In this document: positions 11,573-32,994 of the stretch, one piece after another | Layout of the letters: every line of letters starts with the position of its first letter | How positions within the stretch are numbered: the first letter of the stretch is position 1 | Assembly: GCA_030268105.1 (NCBI GenBank) | Contig: BSDZ01000013.1 | Span: 1,903,001-1,967,000, forward strand | Source: Volvox africanus | Taxonomy: Eukaryota; Chlorophyta; Chlorophyceae; Chlamydomonadales; Volvocaceae | Direction: 5' to 3' | DNA: 64,000 nt | The notes under the pieces: generated by a model | What the model was told of the DNA's origin: nothing | Seen by the model: the letters and a program-made list of their open reading frames with translations, nothing else | Database searches by the model: none | Position numbers and translations under genes: made by a program

Positions 11573-14208
11573 CTAGGGGCTCGTGGTGGTTGAGGGATTA
11601 GTGGTGGTGTTGGGAGTAGTGGTGGTGGTGTTGGGAGTAGTGGTGGTGGTGTTGGGAGTAGTGGTGGTGGTGTTGGGAGTAGTGGTGGTGGCGTTGGGAG
11701 TAGTAGTGGTTTTGCCGGTGGAAACCTCCTTAACGCGTTCCTCAATCGGCACGATACCCTTGGCCAGCCTCTCCTTCTCCGCCGCCTCCATCTCCGCGGT
11801 GTACACGGGGCGTACCGGGCAGTTGGGCTCCATGTACAACGTAAACGTTTCATTGGAATTGAGGGACTTAGGGTTGCATCTCTTTTCCAAGAAGAGCGCC
11901 ACTGAGGGCAACAGCGGGTGACGGTGGAGGCAGGGAATGGAATCGAACGAATCCATGGAATAAGCAGCAACAACAGGAGTACAGTGAGTACGGTGAGACA
12001 TACGGTGAGGTGTGCACGTGGGGGAAGAGGTCCCGGTGAATACATGCATGCGAGGCCGCGAGGGCACACAGCGGCTGAATGAATGAACCAACGCGTGATC
12101 CACGCAACGAACATCCTGCCAATCGATCGTGTCCTAGACATATAAGATACAGGCAGGGCGTCACTGGATGTAGCCTCATGTAACATGCATGGTTGCATCC
12201 GTGGCTTGATTGCTCATCAAGGTTATGGATATGGATACGGATAGATGTGTAAGAATTTATGTGCCTCTCCGCTCTATCTTCTGCCGCTGTAATTTTTACG
12301 TTTACTAATTCCGCAACCGGGGGTGACGCACCCTCCGTCAGTTGGTTCATGTTAACCCACTGCGAAAACTCCTTGATCATGGCTGGGGCGCAGAGGCAGT
12401 ACTGTACAGATACACAAAAAGGGCGGGAAACAGATGGAGGCCATGCATGCTCGCGTCGGAAGAAGTATGTGGCAATATGTACATCTGCTGTACATAATAC
12501 ACTGTTGTGTATGACAGAAGGAAATGTGGCAGGCAGGACACGTGCTGAGCAGCAGCTCATAGAGAAACAGCGAGCTCCCCCAATTATGCGTTCATAGGTG
12601 GAGCCGAAGACTGAACAACAGATGCCCAGCAGGACCGCTCTGGCACGAGCTCTGCATACTGATGGCACAGGTTAACAAACGGACAGACGGACAGACGGAC
12701 GGACGGACGGACGGGCAGGCAGGCGGGCAGGCAGGCGGGTGGGCAGGCGGGCAGGCAGGCGGGTGGGCAGGCGGGTGGGCAGGCGGGTGGGCAGGCGGGT
12801 GGGCAGGCGGGTGGGCACACAGATAGACCAGACAGACAGACAGACGGTTGGACAGACACGTGTGCGCGCGTGGACACACGAGCGATGGACACGTGAAAAG
12901 ACGAATGGCAGACTGCCCGACCAGCAGAGTAGGCGGCCAGATCGCCTGACCAGCAGCCAGCCTCCGACGAACCAACGGACAGGCAGGCGGGTAAGACAAA
13001 TATATATCGACGGGCAGAATGGCGCACGTACCGCGTCGTTGAATGTCCTCCCTGCTTGACAGCACTCCTTGGAGGGCGGCGGGGCCTGTTTGTCCAGGTA
13101 GACTCGAAGCTTCGCGACGTCCACATTGTTGAGTTCCCCAGGATCGGACGACGCCTTGCCGGTCAGCTCCAAGCTCGCCTTCTCCAGCTCGGGACTGCAC
13201 GACATCTGGGGTTTAAAAGGGGGGGCCACCATCGGGTACGTACGGCTGGGCGGCAGGTGATTGTAGTGTCCTGGAGGGATGTCGGGAATCTGCCGTACAT
13301 ATCCTGATCGGGCCTTTATTTGTTGAGGCGGTTACGAAAGGCCCATTCATCAACCTGTGGCACTACATTCATGCATCCGGTAGATCGCGCTATCATAGGC
13401 GCGGCAGCATATATAGACCGGTCCGCACAGGTATCCCCCGGGCCCGGTGCACACGCACCCCAAGCGTGGAACCAACTGTTCAAAAATTTCACTTCCACAG
13501 TAATTTGAAACATATATATCGTATTTCATCCGTATAAATCATCGCGGCTGCTGCATGCGAAATGGCTTCTATCTATCTATCAGGTGACCGCTTCGGAAAT
13601 ACGTATAGCACGGTATCCGGACAAAACCGGTAAGGCACGATTCGGTGTCCCCTGGAAATTCCAGTTTTGATCCTGGTAGAGAGAGGGATAAAACCCCTCC
13701 GCCCTTCGAGGGTGGATGCGCGCCCAATGGACGGTGATGAACCCGGCTGTAGTGACTTGCGAGCCGACCAGGAATGGGATTGAGACCGCCGATCATCCGG
13801 CAGATTCCACTGAATGCTGGCGGTGGGTGCTGAACCACCTACCGGTAAAATCACTGGTTTCGGAGCAGTCAACATCCCTAGGGGTGAACTGATGAAGATG
13901 CTCCAAACGAAATAGAGGGGAAGGAAGGGACTATTGCCAGGTAGTGGCCACGGATGAAGCAAGGACCCCCTTTCCCACACACATACACCACCCACCTGGA
14001 ACGCAAATCCCGTGTAAACGCATTGCGGTGGTACCGGCGGCGCGGCGAAGCTAGAAGGTGTGGCAACCAACATGATGACGACCAGCAGCAGCGGCGTCGT
14101 AATGATGACCGCAGCCGGCATTATAAGTGCCGCCGCCGTCGAGGAACGCCGCCACGCGCGGCCGCGTTCACCCCTACTGGCGCCCCTGGCGGTAGAAAAA
14201 GAAGCCAT
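11573..14208 (-). CDS. 8C-1: secreted eight-cysteine protein with Thr/Pro-rich tail, 261 aa
   Basis: Four exons: 14208-13996, 13205-13032, 12401-12332, 11901-11573; intron phases 0,0,1. The chosen ATG precedes a hydrophobic segment (about residues 26-56) ending near SSFAAP, a signal peptide or anchor. The mature part has eight cysteines: Cys63, 74, 119-120 (adjacent), 131 and 133 (CLC), 161 and 180, i.e. C-X10-C-X44-CC-X10-CXC-X27-C-X18-C. This is the cysteine order of plant non-specific lipid-transfer proteins, although the second spacing is longer. The C-terminus is a Thr/Asn/Pro repeat (TTTTPN units), likely O-glycosylated. Exon structure is shared with 8C-2 at 56369-58615. The function is not known; an extracellular or wall-associated lipid-binding role is inference only. 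Introns contain satellites and a diverged SINE-like copy. Confidence 0.85.
11580..11715. repeat. 18-bp coding minisatellite (TTTTPN tail of 8C-1)
   Basis: Tandem units of about 18 bp of the form GTGGTGGTGTTGGGAGTA on the plus strand encode the Thr-rich/Asn-Pro repeats at the C-terminus of 8C-1 on the minus strand. The corresponding tail of 8C-2 is shorter and not repetitive. Confidence 0.9.
12672..12815. repeat. GACGG/GGCAGGCGG-type tandem repeat in 8C-1 intron 2
   Basis: A run of ACGG, AGGC and GGGC tetranucleotide variants lies in intron 2 (13031-12402) of 8C-1. On the coding strand it is a long C/T/G-rich tract. Confidence 0.85.
13298..13335 (+). repeat. Partial copy of a short repeat shared by 8C gene introns
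   Basis: Contains CCTGATCGGGCCTTT followed by GAGGCGG, resembling the core of the repeat at 57725-57825, 61291-61375 and 62409-62522. It lies in intron 1 of 8C-1. Confidence 0.4.
13636..13972 (+). mobile_element. Diverged copy of the ~345-bp SINE-like element
   Basis: Aligns by eye along its length, in the same orientation, with the element at 53268-53613. Shared blocks include GGCAGATTCC, GGTGGGTGCTGAACC, ATCACTGGTTTCGGAG and AGTGGCCACGG. Many substitutions separate it from the three younger copies, so it is an older insertion. It sits in intron 1 of 8C-1, antisense to that gene. Confidence 0.75.
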
Positions 14209-14766
14209 GTTTGCGCGTTCTAGCAAGCGAGACTTAATATGAACGGAGACGAGAGCTCGCTTCAGCGATCCTGCTGCCTGCTGCTGGCGCGCTTTGGTCC
14301 TGACAGCGATGTACTGGGTGCGTGTAAGTTCTGACTATTAGCTGATAAAGCCCCTGATTTTGGGAGAGCAAGAGAGCCAGTCCGTGTGCTGTTCGCGAAA
14401 TAAGGATGCGTCTTTACGGCAAATATGATTGCTTCTCTTAGGTCATCTTCAATTCATTTCATTTAACGCCGCCCATCGTTACGGAACGAGCCAGGGGCGT
14501 ACAATGATGACGGGGACGTCTTTGCACAACACCTACGGCCCAAAGGTCAATCGAAGCGTTTGCACGGCTCAGGTCCGTCACGAGTCCTAGGTCTCAAAAG
14601 ATTTTCAAAAGATACTTCATTTGTGGCGACTGATGGGGACTGATGGCGACTTAATCACCTTCACAAATTAATATCTCGAACAAGCCTGCTTGGTGAGCCG
14701 TGGATGTGTGACCCATGGGTCACTCTTGTTTCATTCTATCCATCAAGGTGCGACGACATGCCAACC
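14209..14766. other. Intergenic: 8C-1 promoter side / TRM10 3' side
   Basis: Both flanking genes are on the minus strand, so this 558-bp gap should hold the TRM10 3' UTR and the 8C-1 promoter. No further coding or repeat feature was recognised. Confidence 0.5.
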
Positions 14767-18756
<3,990 letters not shown>

Positions 18757-19089
18757 ACTAGATTATACCAACAAACGCTAGTGAGAATAGTTTAGATACA
18801 CATGTGCGATTGGTCGGCACTAAGTTTTATGGATTGGTCAGCACTACGTTTTGTTATGTTGCTCTGTATGATGCATTTACCCGAAGCAAAGTAACTTTCC
18901 AACGATGGTACATTATTGTAATGAACTATTATTACTCGAAAACCAACAAAACAGAGAGCAAAAGTAACACAACCGAGCTTTACCAATTCTGGGCGGGGCG
19001 TTTGACTACGGCAAGCTGGATTGACTGCTCGCACGTCATCACCAGCATTGCCGCAACCAAAGCCACTCATCCAAGCCGCCCCTCTGTAG
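18757..19089. promoter_or_regulatory. Divergent promoter region between TRM10 and the GT31-like gene
   Basis: Only 333 bp separates the start codons of two divergently transcribed genes, so their promoters must share or abut this sequence unless the start codons lie downstream of unseen exons. The segment is AT-richer than the flanking coding DNA and shows no obvious TATA box in a fixed position. Confidence 0.6.
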
Positions 19090-23693
<4,604 letters not shown>

Positions 23694-25161
23694 CGGCGGC
23701 CTACTGAGACTTCTCCGCCTTCTTCTCTGGCTTTTCAGGTGGCAGGGCGGCGGGAGGTGGCTGTGGAGCCGCCCTGATGCAGGGGATTTGAGACTGGGCC
23801 ATACGACATGAGGATATTACGGGCATCACGCAAAGGGTTTTAAAGGCACGCGGACCGGGGTTGCGATATCGGCGGCGCATGGGTTGCGCACCTCGGTAGA
23901 AGTCGTTTGTTTGAGAGGGCTCGCTAGCATAGCATCAGGGCTCTCGTCCTCGCACTGGTCGTACTTTCCCACGCACGACAACGAGGAGCCGTGCGTAATG
24001 TGCAGCTTGCGTTTCACGAATGATGCGCAATCATGGTGAGTTGGAGGCTGTGGTGGCAGTGGTAGTGGTGCTTGTAGTGGTTACAGTGATAGTGGTTGTA
24101 GTGATAGTAGTGTTGTTGTTGGTAGTTCTGGTGTTGGCGATGATCCACTGCTGGTTGAATGGTGAATGAATGATTGCTGGTGAAAACTCAGCAGCGCCGT
24201 GCGTATGTGTGTACCATACGTCGTAGAAGAAGCGCTTAGCCAGCAGTGTTGCATGACAAGTCTCGAACATCAGTGTTCGGCCCACGAGTGTCTGGAACAC
24301 CAGTGTCTGGATTGTCGCTAACAATGGTGGCATCGTAGACCAGCGGGATAACTTCGAAGTCATATTGTCATGTTGTTTCCTAGGCTGTGCCTCCAGGCAC
24401 ATGCAGTCACGTAGATTTCATTCAGGCATCTGCAAATTGGGTTGATGAGGGAGGATAGAATGAGGATGTAATGGTCCTGTTGCGTGCTGCTGATTGCTGG
24501 TGGACACCGGGAAGTGCGACTGCTGGCCTGGGTTACACCGTACATATCACTAGACACGGTGCAGGGGGACACGCACGAGGGTCGCACGGATTTCGAGTCT
24601 CATCCGGCAGAGAGCGCACGTGGAGAAGGAAAAGAGGACATTTAAGGGATGCCCAGTTCAGGAGGCGATGAAGGGCGCTCTTTACGGAACGGACGGGATC
24701 TAGTTAGGCGCGTATCTTGCCCCCGATGTCCATTCTGCAGTGTTCGCCCAAATACAAGAGCTCCAGCGACAGAAACTTCTGTGCACTGCAGCGAAGATTA
24801 ATCATTTCGAGATTTAAGCATCCGGGATTGAAGGTACTTCGTTTTAGTAACCTGAACCATGAACGATAACTCACAACTCCCGCAAAAATCAGAGCGTCCG
24901 ACGCTCAGAGGTCCGAGCCCTCATACGTTGGTTGTTCAGACAGTGCTTCATAACATCAATCCTTATGATTCAAATAATCTTTCTACAACAAATTTACCTG
25001 CAGCGTGTACTCCCAAGGTATTAGTCGGGCAGAAGCGACCGTCGTAACTGTGTCGCCCTAGCATAAATTGTGCGACTATTTTGTGCTGACTCATGACGTT
25101 TAATTTATATAATCCTCGTCGCATGCAGTTTTGAGTGTTGTGGAATCTTTAACTTGCAAAG
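23694..25161. other. Intergenic: GT31-like 3' side / REV3 promoter
   Basis: Nothing coding was recognised in 1.5 kb. A TGTAA motif at about 24465 could serve as the glycosyltransferase polyadenylation signal. The final ~300 bp before the REV3 ATG is AT-rich and presumably contains its promoter. Confidence 0.45.
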
Positions 25162-28100
25162 ATGTCTGTGCAAGAGAGGCACGCGTTTGGCGTTCCTTTT
25201 ATGATCCGAATTATCAGCATTGATTATTACATGGCTCCGCCAATACCGCATATTGACTATTGCTTTTCGTCTCTGGATGGAACAACGGTCGACTTGGTGC
25301 CTGTCATTCGCATCTTTGGCACCACGCCAGCTGGTCAAAAAGCATGCCTGCATGTGCATAGAGTAAGTATGGAATGAACTCTACTTGAACTGTCAATTTT
25401 GTCTGCCCCGCACATGCGATGCGACGTATGCTGCGTCTCAGTGCTGCGCTGTATTCTAACCACAGCATAAACTTGCCTACCTTTAACGACGCATCATTAT
25501 TTCAGATGGCGAGATGAGACAGATCTAATAGAAATGTCAGCCTTCCCTAATTCCCAAACGCGGGTACGGTGTACCGCAGGCCTTTCCCTATTTTTACGTG
25601 CCTTACGATGACACTCTACCATCAACGCCCAAAGAAGGTAAGTGACGGGCAGGTTTTTTCAAACCTTGATCTCAGTTCATTCCTGCGGGGCCTGGCTCGG
25701 TGCATTCCACTCTCGGTCTACAAGCGAAGAGGGATTGAGAAGGGAGAGCCGCTTCCACCTCTACGACTTCGGTCCCCTCTTGTCCCCGGGTTACAGCCGA
25801 AGCGGTCGGGTTTCCGTATCACCTTCGTGGTCGCCGTGATCCTCCCGATATCCCTTCATCCCAGCGCAAGGCCTGCAAGAGGCTGTCCGACGCAGTGCTT
25901 TTTCCACTTGTCCTTTCACATTTCTTTGGGTTAAATAACCCGTATCGGCAATACCTCCCTATTTACCTCTGCAGCCGCCGTTTGCCTCCGGCGTATGGCC
26001 CTGGCCATTGAGACCGCTGTCAGGGCCAGTGCAATTCCCGGACAGTATCAGCAGCAACAGGCGGGCCATCAGCAGAATGACGGCGGCGGCGGCGGCGTAG
26101 GCCCCACCACTACTGCCACACCCAAGCAGCGGCAGGTGGTGCACGCGCTGCAGTTGGTACGCGGCAGGCCCTTCTACGGCTACCATATCGACGAGCAGCT
26201 GTACATTAAAGTCGTACTGTAAGTGCCATTACGGCGCGTCATGAGTGCGTAGGCATGTGGTGTGATGATACCCGCTCTCCCGCACTCCCAGTAAGGGCGA
26301 CCGGGGAATGAGCTCCCCGCCGCCCTGGGGGTAACGGTTGCTGGCACGAACCCAAAGCGTTCCGCACAAGGACCAGACTGCGAGGGTTTTTTGCGGGGTC
26401 GTTAGCCCCTCGGCTCATGCGGCTCAGTCATGGTCAGTGGTGCTGGCCATGTCGTTGGCATCTGTGCAGCTAATGTCAGAGTTTGGCTTTTCCCTTCCCG
26501 ACTTCCTTATCCCTTGCTTGTCATTTCCCCTTACGCTTCTTTCCGTAGCTACAACCCGCAGGACGTGTCTCGAGTGGCCAACATGTTAGCGGGGGGAGCC
26601 ATCATGGGGCTCCGGCTGCAACCGCACGAAAGCCACCTGCCCTTCCTGCTGCAGTTCAAGGTAGGGGTTGGGAAACTGCACGGCACCGAAACCACCATAA
26701 CTCGCCCCAAACTGAACAACTGCGGGCCGCGGCAGCAGCAGCAGCAGCAGCGACTGAAGCAGCAGCAGCGTGAAGTGCTGGCAGGGCCTTACCTGGTACA
26801 GCAGTGCCCTTGTTGTTTTCCCTCAACATTCGTCTCTATGTGAGGTTCAGTTTCATACAGACTGTAAACGGGAGGGGGGAAGTGGATGGGAGCTGGGAGC
26901 TAACAACTGAGTAGGAGTGGGAGTCCGAGGAGTTGAAATCGGAGTTGCAGAAGAAAGAGCAAGGCCAGGCAAGGGCAGGCGTGTGTTTGTTTGTTTGTTT
27001 GTATGTGTGTGTAAGCGTATCGGAGGCGGCAAGGTGATTTCGCAATCAAGCTCATTATTGTCTTATCAAGCTTACTTGCACACGTGGGGTGCCACTTAAG
27101 GGTTCTCAAATAATTGGTCCGTTCAGCCAAGTCTGCCACATCTCTGGCCATGTCACACCGGACGCACTTCCCGTCCTATCAATCCAAAAAAGCACACACG
27201 AAAATCCAAAACACACATAAACCCTAAAATACACATAATCACAAATATGCACACATGAAGCTCTATGTTTAAGCCGTGCGTGTTATGCGTGGTCATCCCC
27301 GTATCCATTTTGATTTTTTGTCTCTCGACAAGCGCAGATTGATTTCAATCTGTTGGGCATGGGGCTGCTAAAGCTCGATCGGGTGATCTTCCGAGGGCTG
27401 CTGCCAACGCGAGCGCGGCCGCCAGCACCAGGATGGGAGTTCCTACGGGATACATACGCAGGTGAAGAGGACGCGGAGGCAGAGGAGGCAGACGATATCA
27501 CAGGCGGACAACAGGACGGTGTGCGCTACGTGCCCGGCGCCGCTGCTGGCACATGGCGGGATGCGACGCCGCACGGTAACAACGCCAGCGGCAGTGCTAC
27601 AAGCGACAGCGGGGCTGCGGCAGCGGCAGGGGCGACGCCGACAGCAGGCCCGGTGCAGACGCCACCAGACCGGCGCGCGTTAGCAGCGGCGGCTGCCGCC
27701 GCCGCTGCAGCGGCGACCTTCACAGCCACCGCTGGCGCATCGCAGGGCTGCCGTCAAAGCCAGGCGACGCCTTCGGGCCGCGTCAGCGGCGGAGAGGGTA
27801 GTTTGGGCAGCACCTTGCGTCAGGAGCTCCATCGGCGGGTTGAGGGGATGCTGTGGACTCATCATACGACGCCGTCGGAGTGGAGCTGGGCGGGGGTGGT
27901 GCTACCCAGCCGTGTCAGGTGATGGCCATCTTTGGGGGAGGTACCTGGGGATGTGTGAGCGTTGGCGAAAGGTATTGTAAAGTGCAGGCGGAGCTTGTAC
28001 ACATATTGTGCTGTGTTTTTGTTTGTGTGTTGGGAATCGGGTGAGTTTACGCACCAGGGGGGAAAGGAATATGTGTGCGTATCCAAGTAACTCGGTTAAC

Positions 28101-31100
28101 CCCGACGGTGTGACTAATAACCATAACTAGGGGGACAGACGGGAGACACAGAGAAGATCCTAGATGCCACACATCCCTTAATCCCCACCCCTTTTTCGCT
28201 CGGTCCGCAGACCGCCGCATCGTCAAACCACCTGCTTACTCGAAGCGGACGCCGTAGTGCACGACATCGCCAACCGTAGGGAGGTAAGATGTCGTTAAGG
28301 CGCCTTCCAACTGCTTCTTACTGTATTATTCATCGGGTAATTATCGTGCGTAAGTGGTATAGCGGTAGCATAGGTCCTTGCCACGGACCAGATCCGAGTT
28401 CTATTCTTGGCTAATGTATTAGGGTCGAACTGATGCTCGACCGCTATTATAGTATGATATAATATAATATAATATAATATAATATAATATAATATAATAT
28501 AATATAATATAATATAATATAATATAATATAATATAATATAATATAATATAATATAATATAATATAATATAATATAATATAATATAATATAATATAATAT
28601 AATATAATATAATATAATATAATATAATATAATATAATATAATATAATATAATATAATATAATATAATATAATATAATATAATATAATATAATATAATAT
28701 AATATAATATAATATAATATAATATAATATAATATAATATAATATAATATAATATAATATAATATAATATAATATAATATAATATAATATAATATAATTT
28801 GATTTAACATAACATAACATAACATAACATAACATAACATAACAGCCTGTGAGCCTGTGAGGGCTCGCTGGCCCTAGTGAGAGGGGGTGCACGTGGCAAG
28901 ACAGACAGACAAAGCCACGTGCTCCTCCCCTGCGCTGTGGCTCGGTCCGGTCAGGACCCCCGGTGCTCGTCTTTGAAGGGCGAGTCGCCCACAGTGTAAC
29001 ACCCATATGATAACATAACATAACATAACATAACATAACATAACATAACATAAAATAAAATAAAATAAAATAAAGTAAAATAAAATAAAATAAAGTAAAA
29101 TAAAATAAAATAAAATAGCATGGTAGAGCGCCCCCTAAGCGATTATTTCCCCAATATGTGGGAGGTAGGGGGTCGATGCCCTCAGACATGTCCACACACA
29201 CGCGCGCGCGCGCATGTCTTTCCCTCCTCTCTTTACTTGCCCACTGCTCTCAGGCGGTGCGGACAAGGCTGGAGGCCGCCAGCCCCTCTCAGCAGCTGCT
29301 TGTTAGTCTCTTACCCATGTGGGAGGAGGAGCGGGTACGTGGCGATGGGGTGCTGCCGGAGCGGCCTCGCTCCCCGCCACGCAGCCCGGAGGCCTTATGC
29401 CCGGCGGTGGAGGCAGTCCGGCAGGAGTTTCGGGTGAGTTGCTGTACAGACTCAGAAACGTCAGGCTTAGGCAGTGGTTATTAGACTCGATGAAGCCGAC
29501 GGGAGTCATTTGCTGTTTCGATGACTCCGTGTTGTCTCCGTTTTATCGGAATATCACATCGCACGGGCCCCCCTTTCGCAAACACGTCTTTGACAGAGCG
29601 TAGCCAAGCATCATGTACAATTGTTGGACGAGCGGCGGCGGCGGCGGCGGGAGGAACAGGAAGCCGCCCCAGTTGCTGCCCCGGGTGGCGGCGGGGCTGT
29701 AGCCATTGACGGGACTTCTCACGCTATGGACTGGGGCGCGACTGAAACGGCAGTAGCTGCGGAGGGAAGGGCGGAAGCGGCAGCTGTAGCTGTGAAAGCC
29801 GTGGCCCAGGAGGAGCACGCGTTGCCTATTGGAGAACTGCATGATGTGCCGAGGGGAACGGATGGTTTCGGAGCAGAAGGCACCGGTGGCGGATCCCCTC
29901 CGATGTCGCCATTCCACCAGCGTCTGGGGACAGGGGCTCCCAATCCAGGGCCTGAGTGCCAAGTACGGGAGCAGCAGCAGGTGTTGCTGCATCCGAAAGA
30001 GGTGCCCCAGCTGCACCGGCAGACTGAGCCGCCCAATGAGCTTACACCGGCGGCGGATGCTGGAAGAGATTCCTCGTCTGCTCAAGGCGAAGCTGAAGGC
30101 CCCAGTGCACCGCCGGCGGCGACTGTGCCGGCGACGGCGGGAACATTAGCAGCGGGTCACATTGATAGCACCGACGCTGTCACTCCCCTTCCCTGGCGTG
30201 GTTTCGGCGCTGCCAACCTAGGAGCCGGCAACGGTGTTGGTGGAGCGTTGAGGAGTGTCGACGCCCTGACGCCAGTTCTCATGACGCCGTACGACACACC
30301 GGTGATACATGATGACGGCGGCGGCGGCGCCATCGCCAACGTTTCAATCGTTGGCGCAGCGGCTCTGACGCCGGTCTTCATGACCCCGTACGACACACCA
30401 ATCATCGGCGGCGTCCACGGTGGCGCCGCTGACCGTAGTGCTCAGTGCTGCAAGCCGCACGAGACACCGCATGTATCTCACACGCCGCTGCCATCGCCGC
30501 CGCCGCCGTCGGCAGCGCCCGATACCGGCGGCCGCGGGCCCCGTACTGCACTGCTCCTAGCCTCTCAGGCCGCTAACCTGACCGTATTTACAGGCGGTGG
30601 CGGCGCCGGTCGCAGCGGCGCGTCACAGGGAAACGTTGGAACTACGGACGATGCGTATCGCGGAGCTAGTCAAGGCCTGGCAGCTGCCTGCACACCCGGT
30701 AGTGGCTTGAGTCAGGCATCCCTGACCTCTCAGAATCAATTCGGAGGCCAAAGCCGGCTGCGGTGGCCACCGTACAGCAATCCACAGCCGCAGTCGCAGC
30801 CGCCGGGGTTACCCCGGCCGCCGTCCCAACCGCCCGTGACGTCCATTGGTGAGTTGGTGCAGCCTCCCAGCTCATTCCCATCACTGACGCCACCGCCAGT
30901 GGCCACGGCAGCGGCGGCGGCCGAGACCGCTTTCTGCGGCAGCCAAGATCGGGGGTTGGGACGATATGACGATCCAGGCGGCGCCGGTGGCGGCGGCGGC
31001 GGGATATCCGTAGAGTTTGTGGCGTCACAACTGCACCCCACAGCGGCGACGGGAAAGCGACGGCCACGATCCCGATTGCCTAGTCAGCAGGCTGCCTCGC

Positions 31101-32961
31101 AGCCTCCTACCTCCCGTGGAGCTACTGCTACTGCCTCTACTGCCATGGAAGGCTTGGCAACAAAGCTGTTTGTGACACCACTGAGGCTGGACCGCCCGCT
31201 GCCTCAGCGGAGGCCCCTTCCGACACCGTTCTTGGCGGATCTGCCGTACGATCCAGTCGCAGGTCCAGTAACGGCGGCGGAGGCAGGGACAGGCGCGGAA
31301 AATGCGGACGGCTTAGTCCTGAACTTAAGCGTAGATGCAGACATGGCAGCCGTGGCAGGGGGTGATGATTCGTTGGATCCAGGATCTGATCTGGATGGGG
31401 ACGTGGCGCAGCTGGTGGATACACAGGCGTTGGATCGAGTGGAGCACGAGCGCCGTGAGCGCCGTCAGCGGCGCCGCCAGGAGCGGCAGCGGCGGCAATA
31501 CCAGCTTAGTGCGGCGTTAGAGCGCACGGCCTCACAGCTGCTAGCTCGTCCTGAGCGAGAACCTGGGGAAGCAGCGCCGGATGTGGAGACCCATGGGTCG
31601 CTGGTGCTACTTTCAAAGCGCCTCAAATTGCAAGGCGCTGGCTATGGCAGCGGCAGCGTTGTCGACGGTGGCGGCAGCGGCAGCAGCGGCAGCAGCGGCA
31701 GCGATTTCGGCAGTCAGGCCGCTAGCGAGCACGACGAAGATGGTGATGAGTGGTTACATCACACGCGCCGTCAGGTGGTGGCGACGGCGGCAGCGACGGC
31801 AGGGCGGCAATGTGGTACGACATATACTACCAGACTTCCAGGTCTCACCGGCGACGACGATGCCGACGGAGACATGGATTTAGGATCTGAGTACGACCCT
31901 TTACTGGATCTTGCGGCGGAAATGGAGGCGGCGGCGCTGGAGATGGAGGCGGATGAATGCAACGAGGGTACAGGCGTTCCTGATCAAAACCCCGCCGTCC
32001 AGGGAAGCGACGGTGTGTGTGGCGGTGGAAGTGGCAGTAGCGGCGGCGGCCGTGGCGGCGGCGGTGTTACCGCTGCGAGTTGTGGCGGCGGTGGTAGTGG
32101 CGGCGATTGCGGCCGCAAGGCTGCGCCGGGGTCCGTGGATGCAGATGACGGCGGCGGCCGCGACGACGGCGGCGCGGCTGCACCTAACTCAGTGCCAGTC
32201 CTCGAAGCGTCAATGCCGGACATTGAGGATCTCGCACCGCTCCGCTGCCGCATTCCGGCATCAGTACAGTCTGGACCAAGGCAGGACGTTGGGCGGGCTT
32301 CGGAGCAGCTAACCGTCGCCGGGCATGTCCCGTACGGCGCTTTAAGTCCGGCAGTCGCGGCCGCGACTGCCGCCGGTGCACAGGCGGCGGCATTTCCCGG
32401 TTTGTCAGTTGGATCTCCGTACAGCGTTGATGCAAACACCGATGCTGATTTAGGAGGTAATCATGATGAAGCGGAGGAGGGGGAGGAAGCTGAGGCAGAC
32501 GGAAAGTTGTTGACCGTTGACCGTTGGGGAGTTGAAGGGTTGTGCAACCCGTGGCGGCGGCGGAAAGACTTCGGTGGTACTGGTGCGGGTGATGGAGGGA
32601 ATGGCACCAGCGGTGGCGGTGGCGGCGTCGTGCACCGTGCATCTGGATCCCCTGCCGTACATGAGATATCCGGCAAGCCGGCTTTGGCTGCTGTTGGCCA
32701 GGAGGCTGTAGCCGAAGTGTCCTTGATTGCGGCGGCACCTGCATCTATAGCGCCCCGTAGCGTTTCAGGGCGGCAGCTGCGCAGCCCCGGCCGCGGCGGC
32801 GGCAGCGGCAGCGGCAGCGGCCCGCACGATGAGCCTGACCCCATCGTGGACGAAGGCTCTGAAGATGAATATGGTGGTGAGGGTGTCGGCCGTACACCAA
32901 AACGTCACCGTACAGCTGCCACGTGGCGAGCGCCCACTAGCAACTCGCCGCAGTCTCTGGG

Positions 32962-32994
<33 letters not shown>

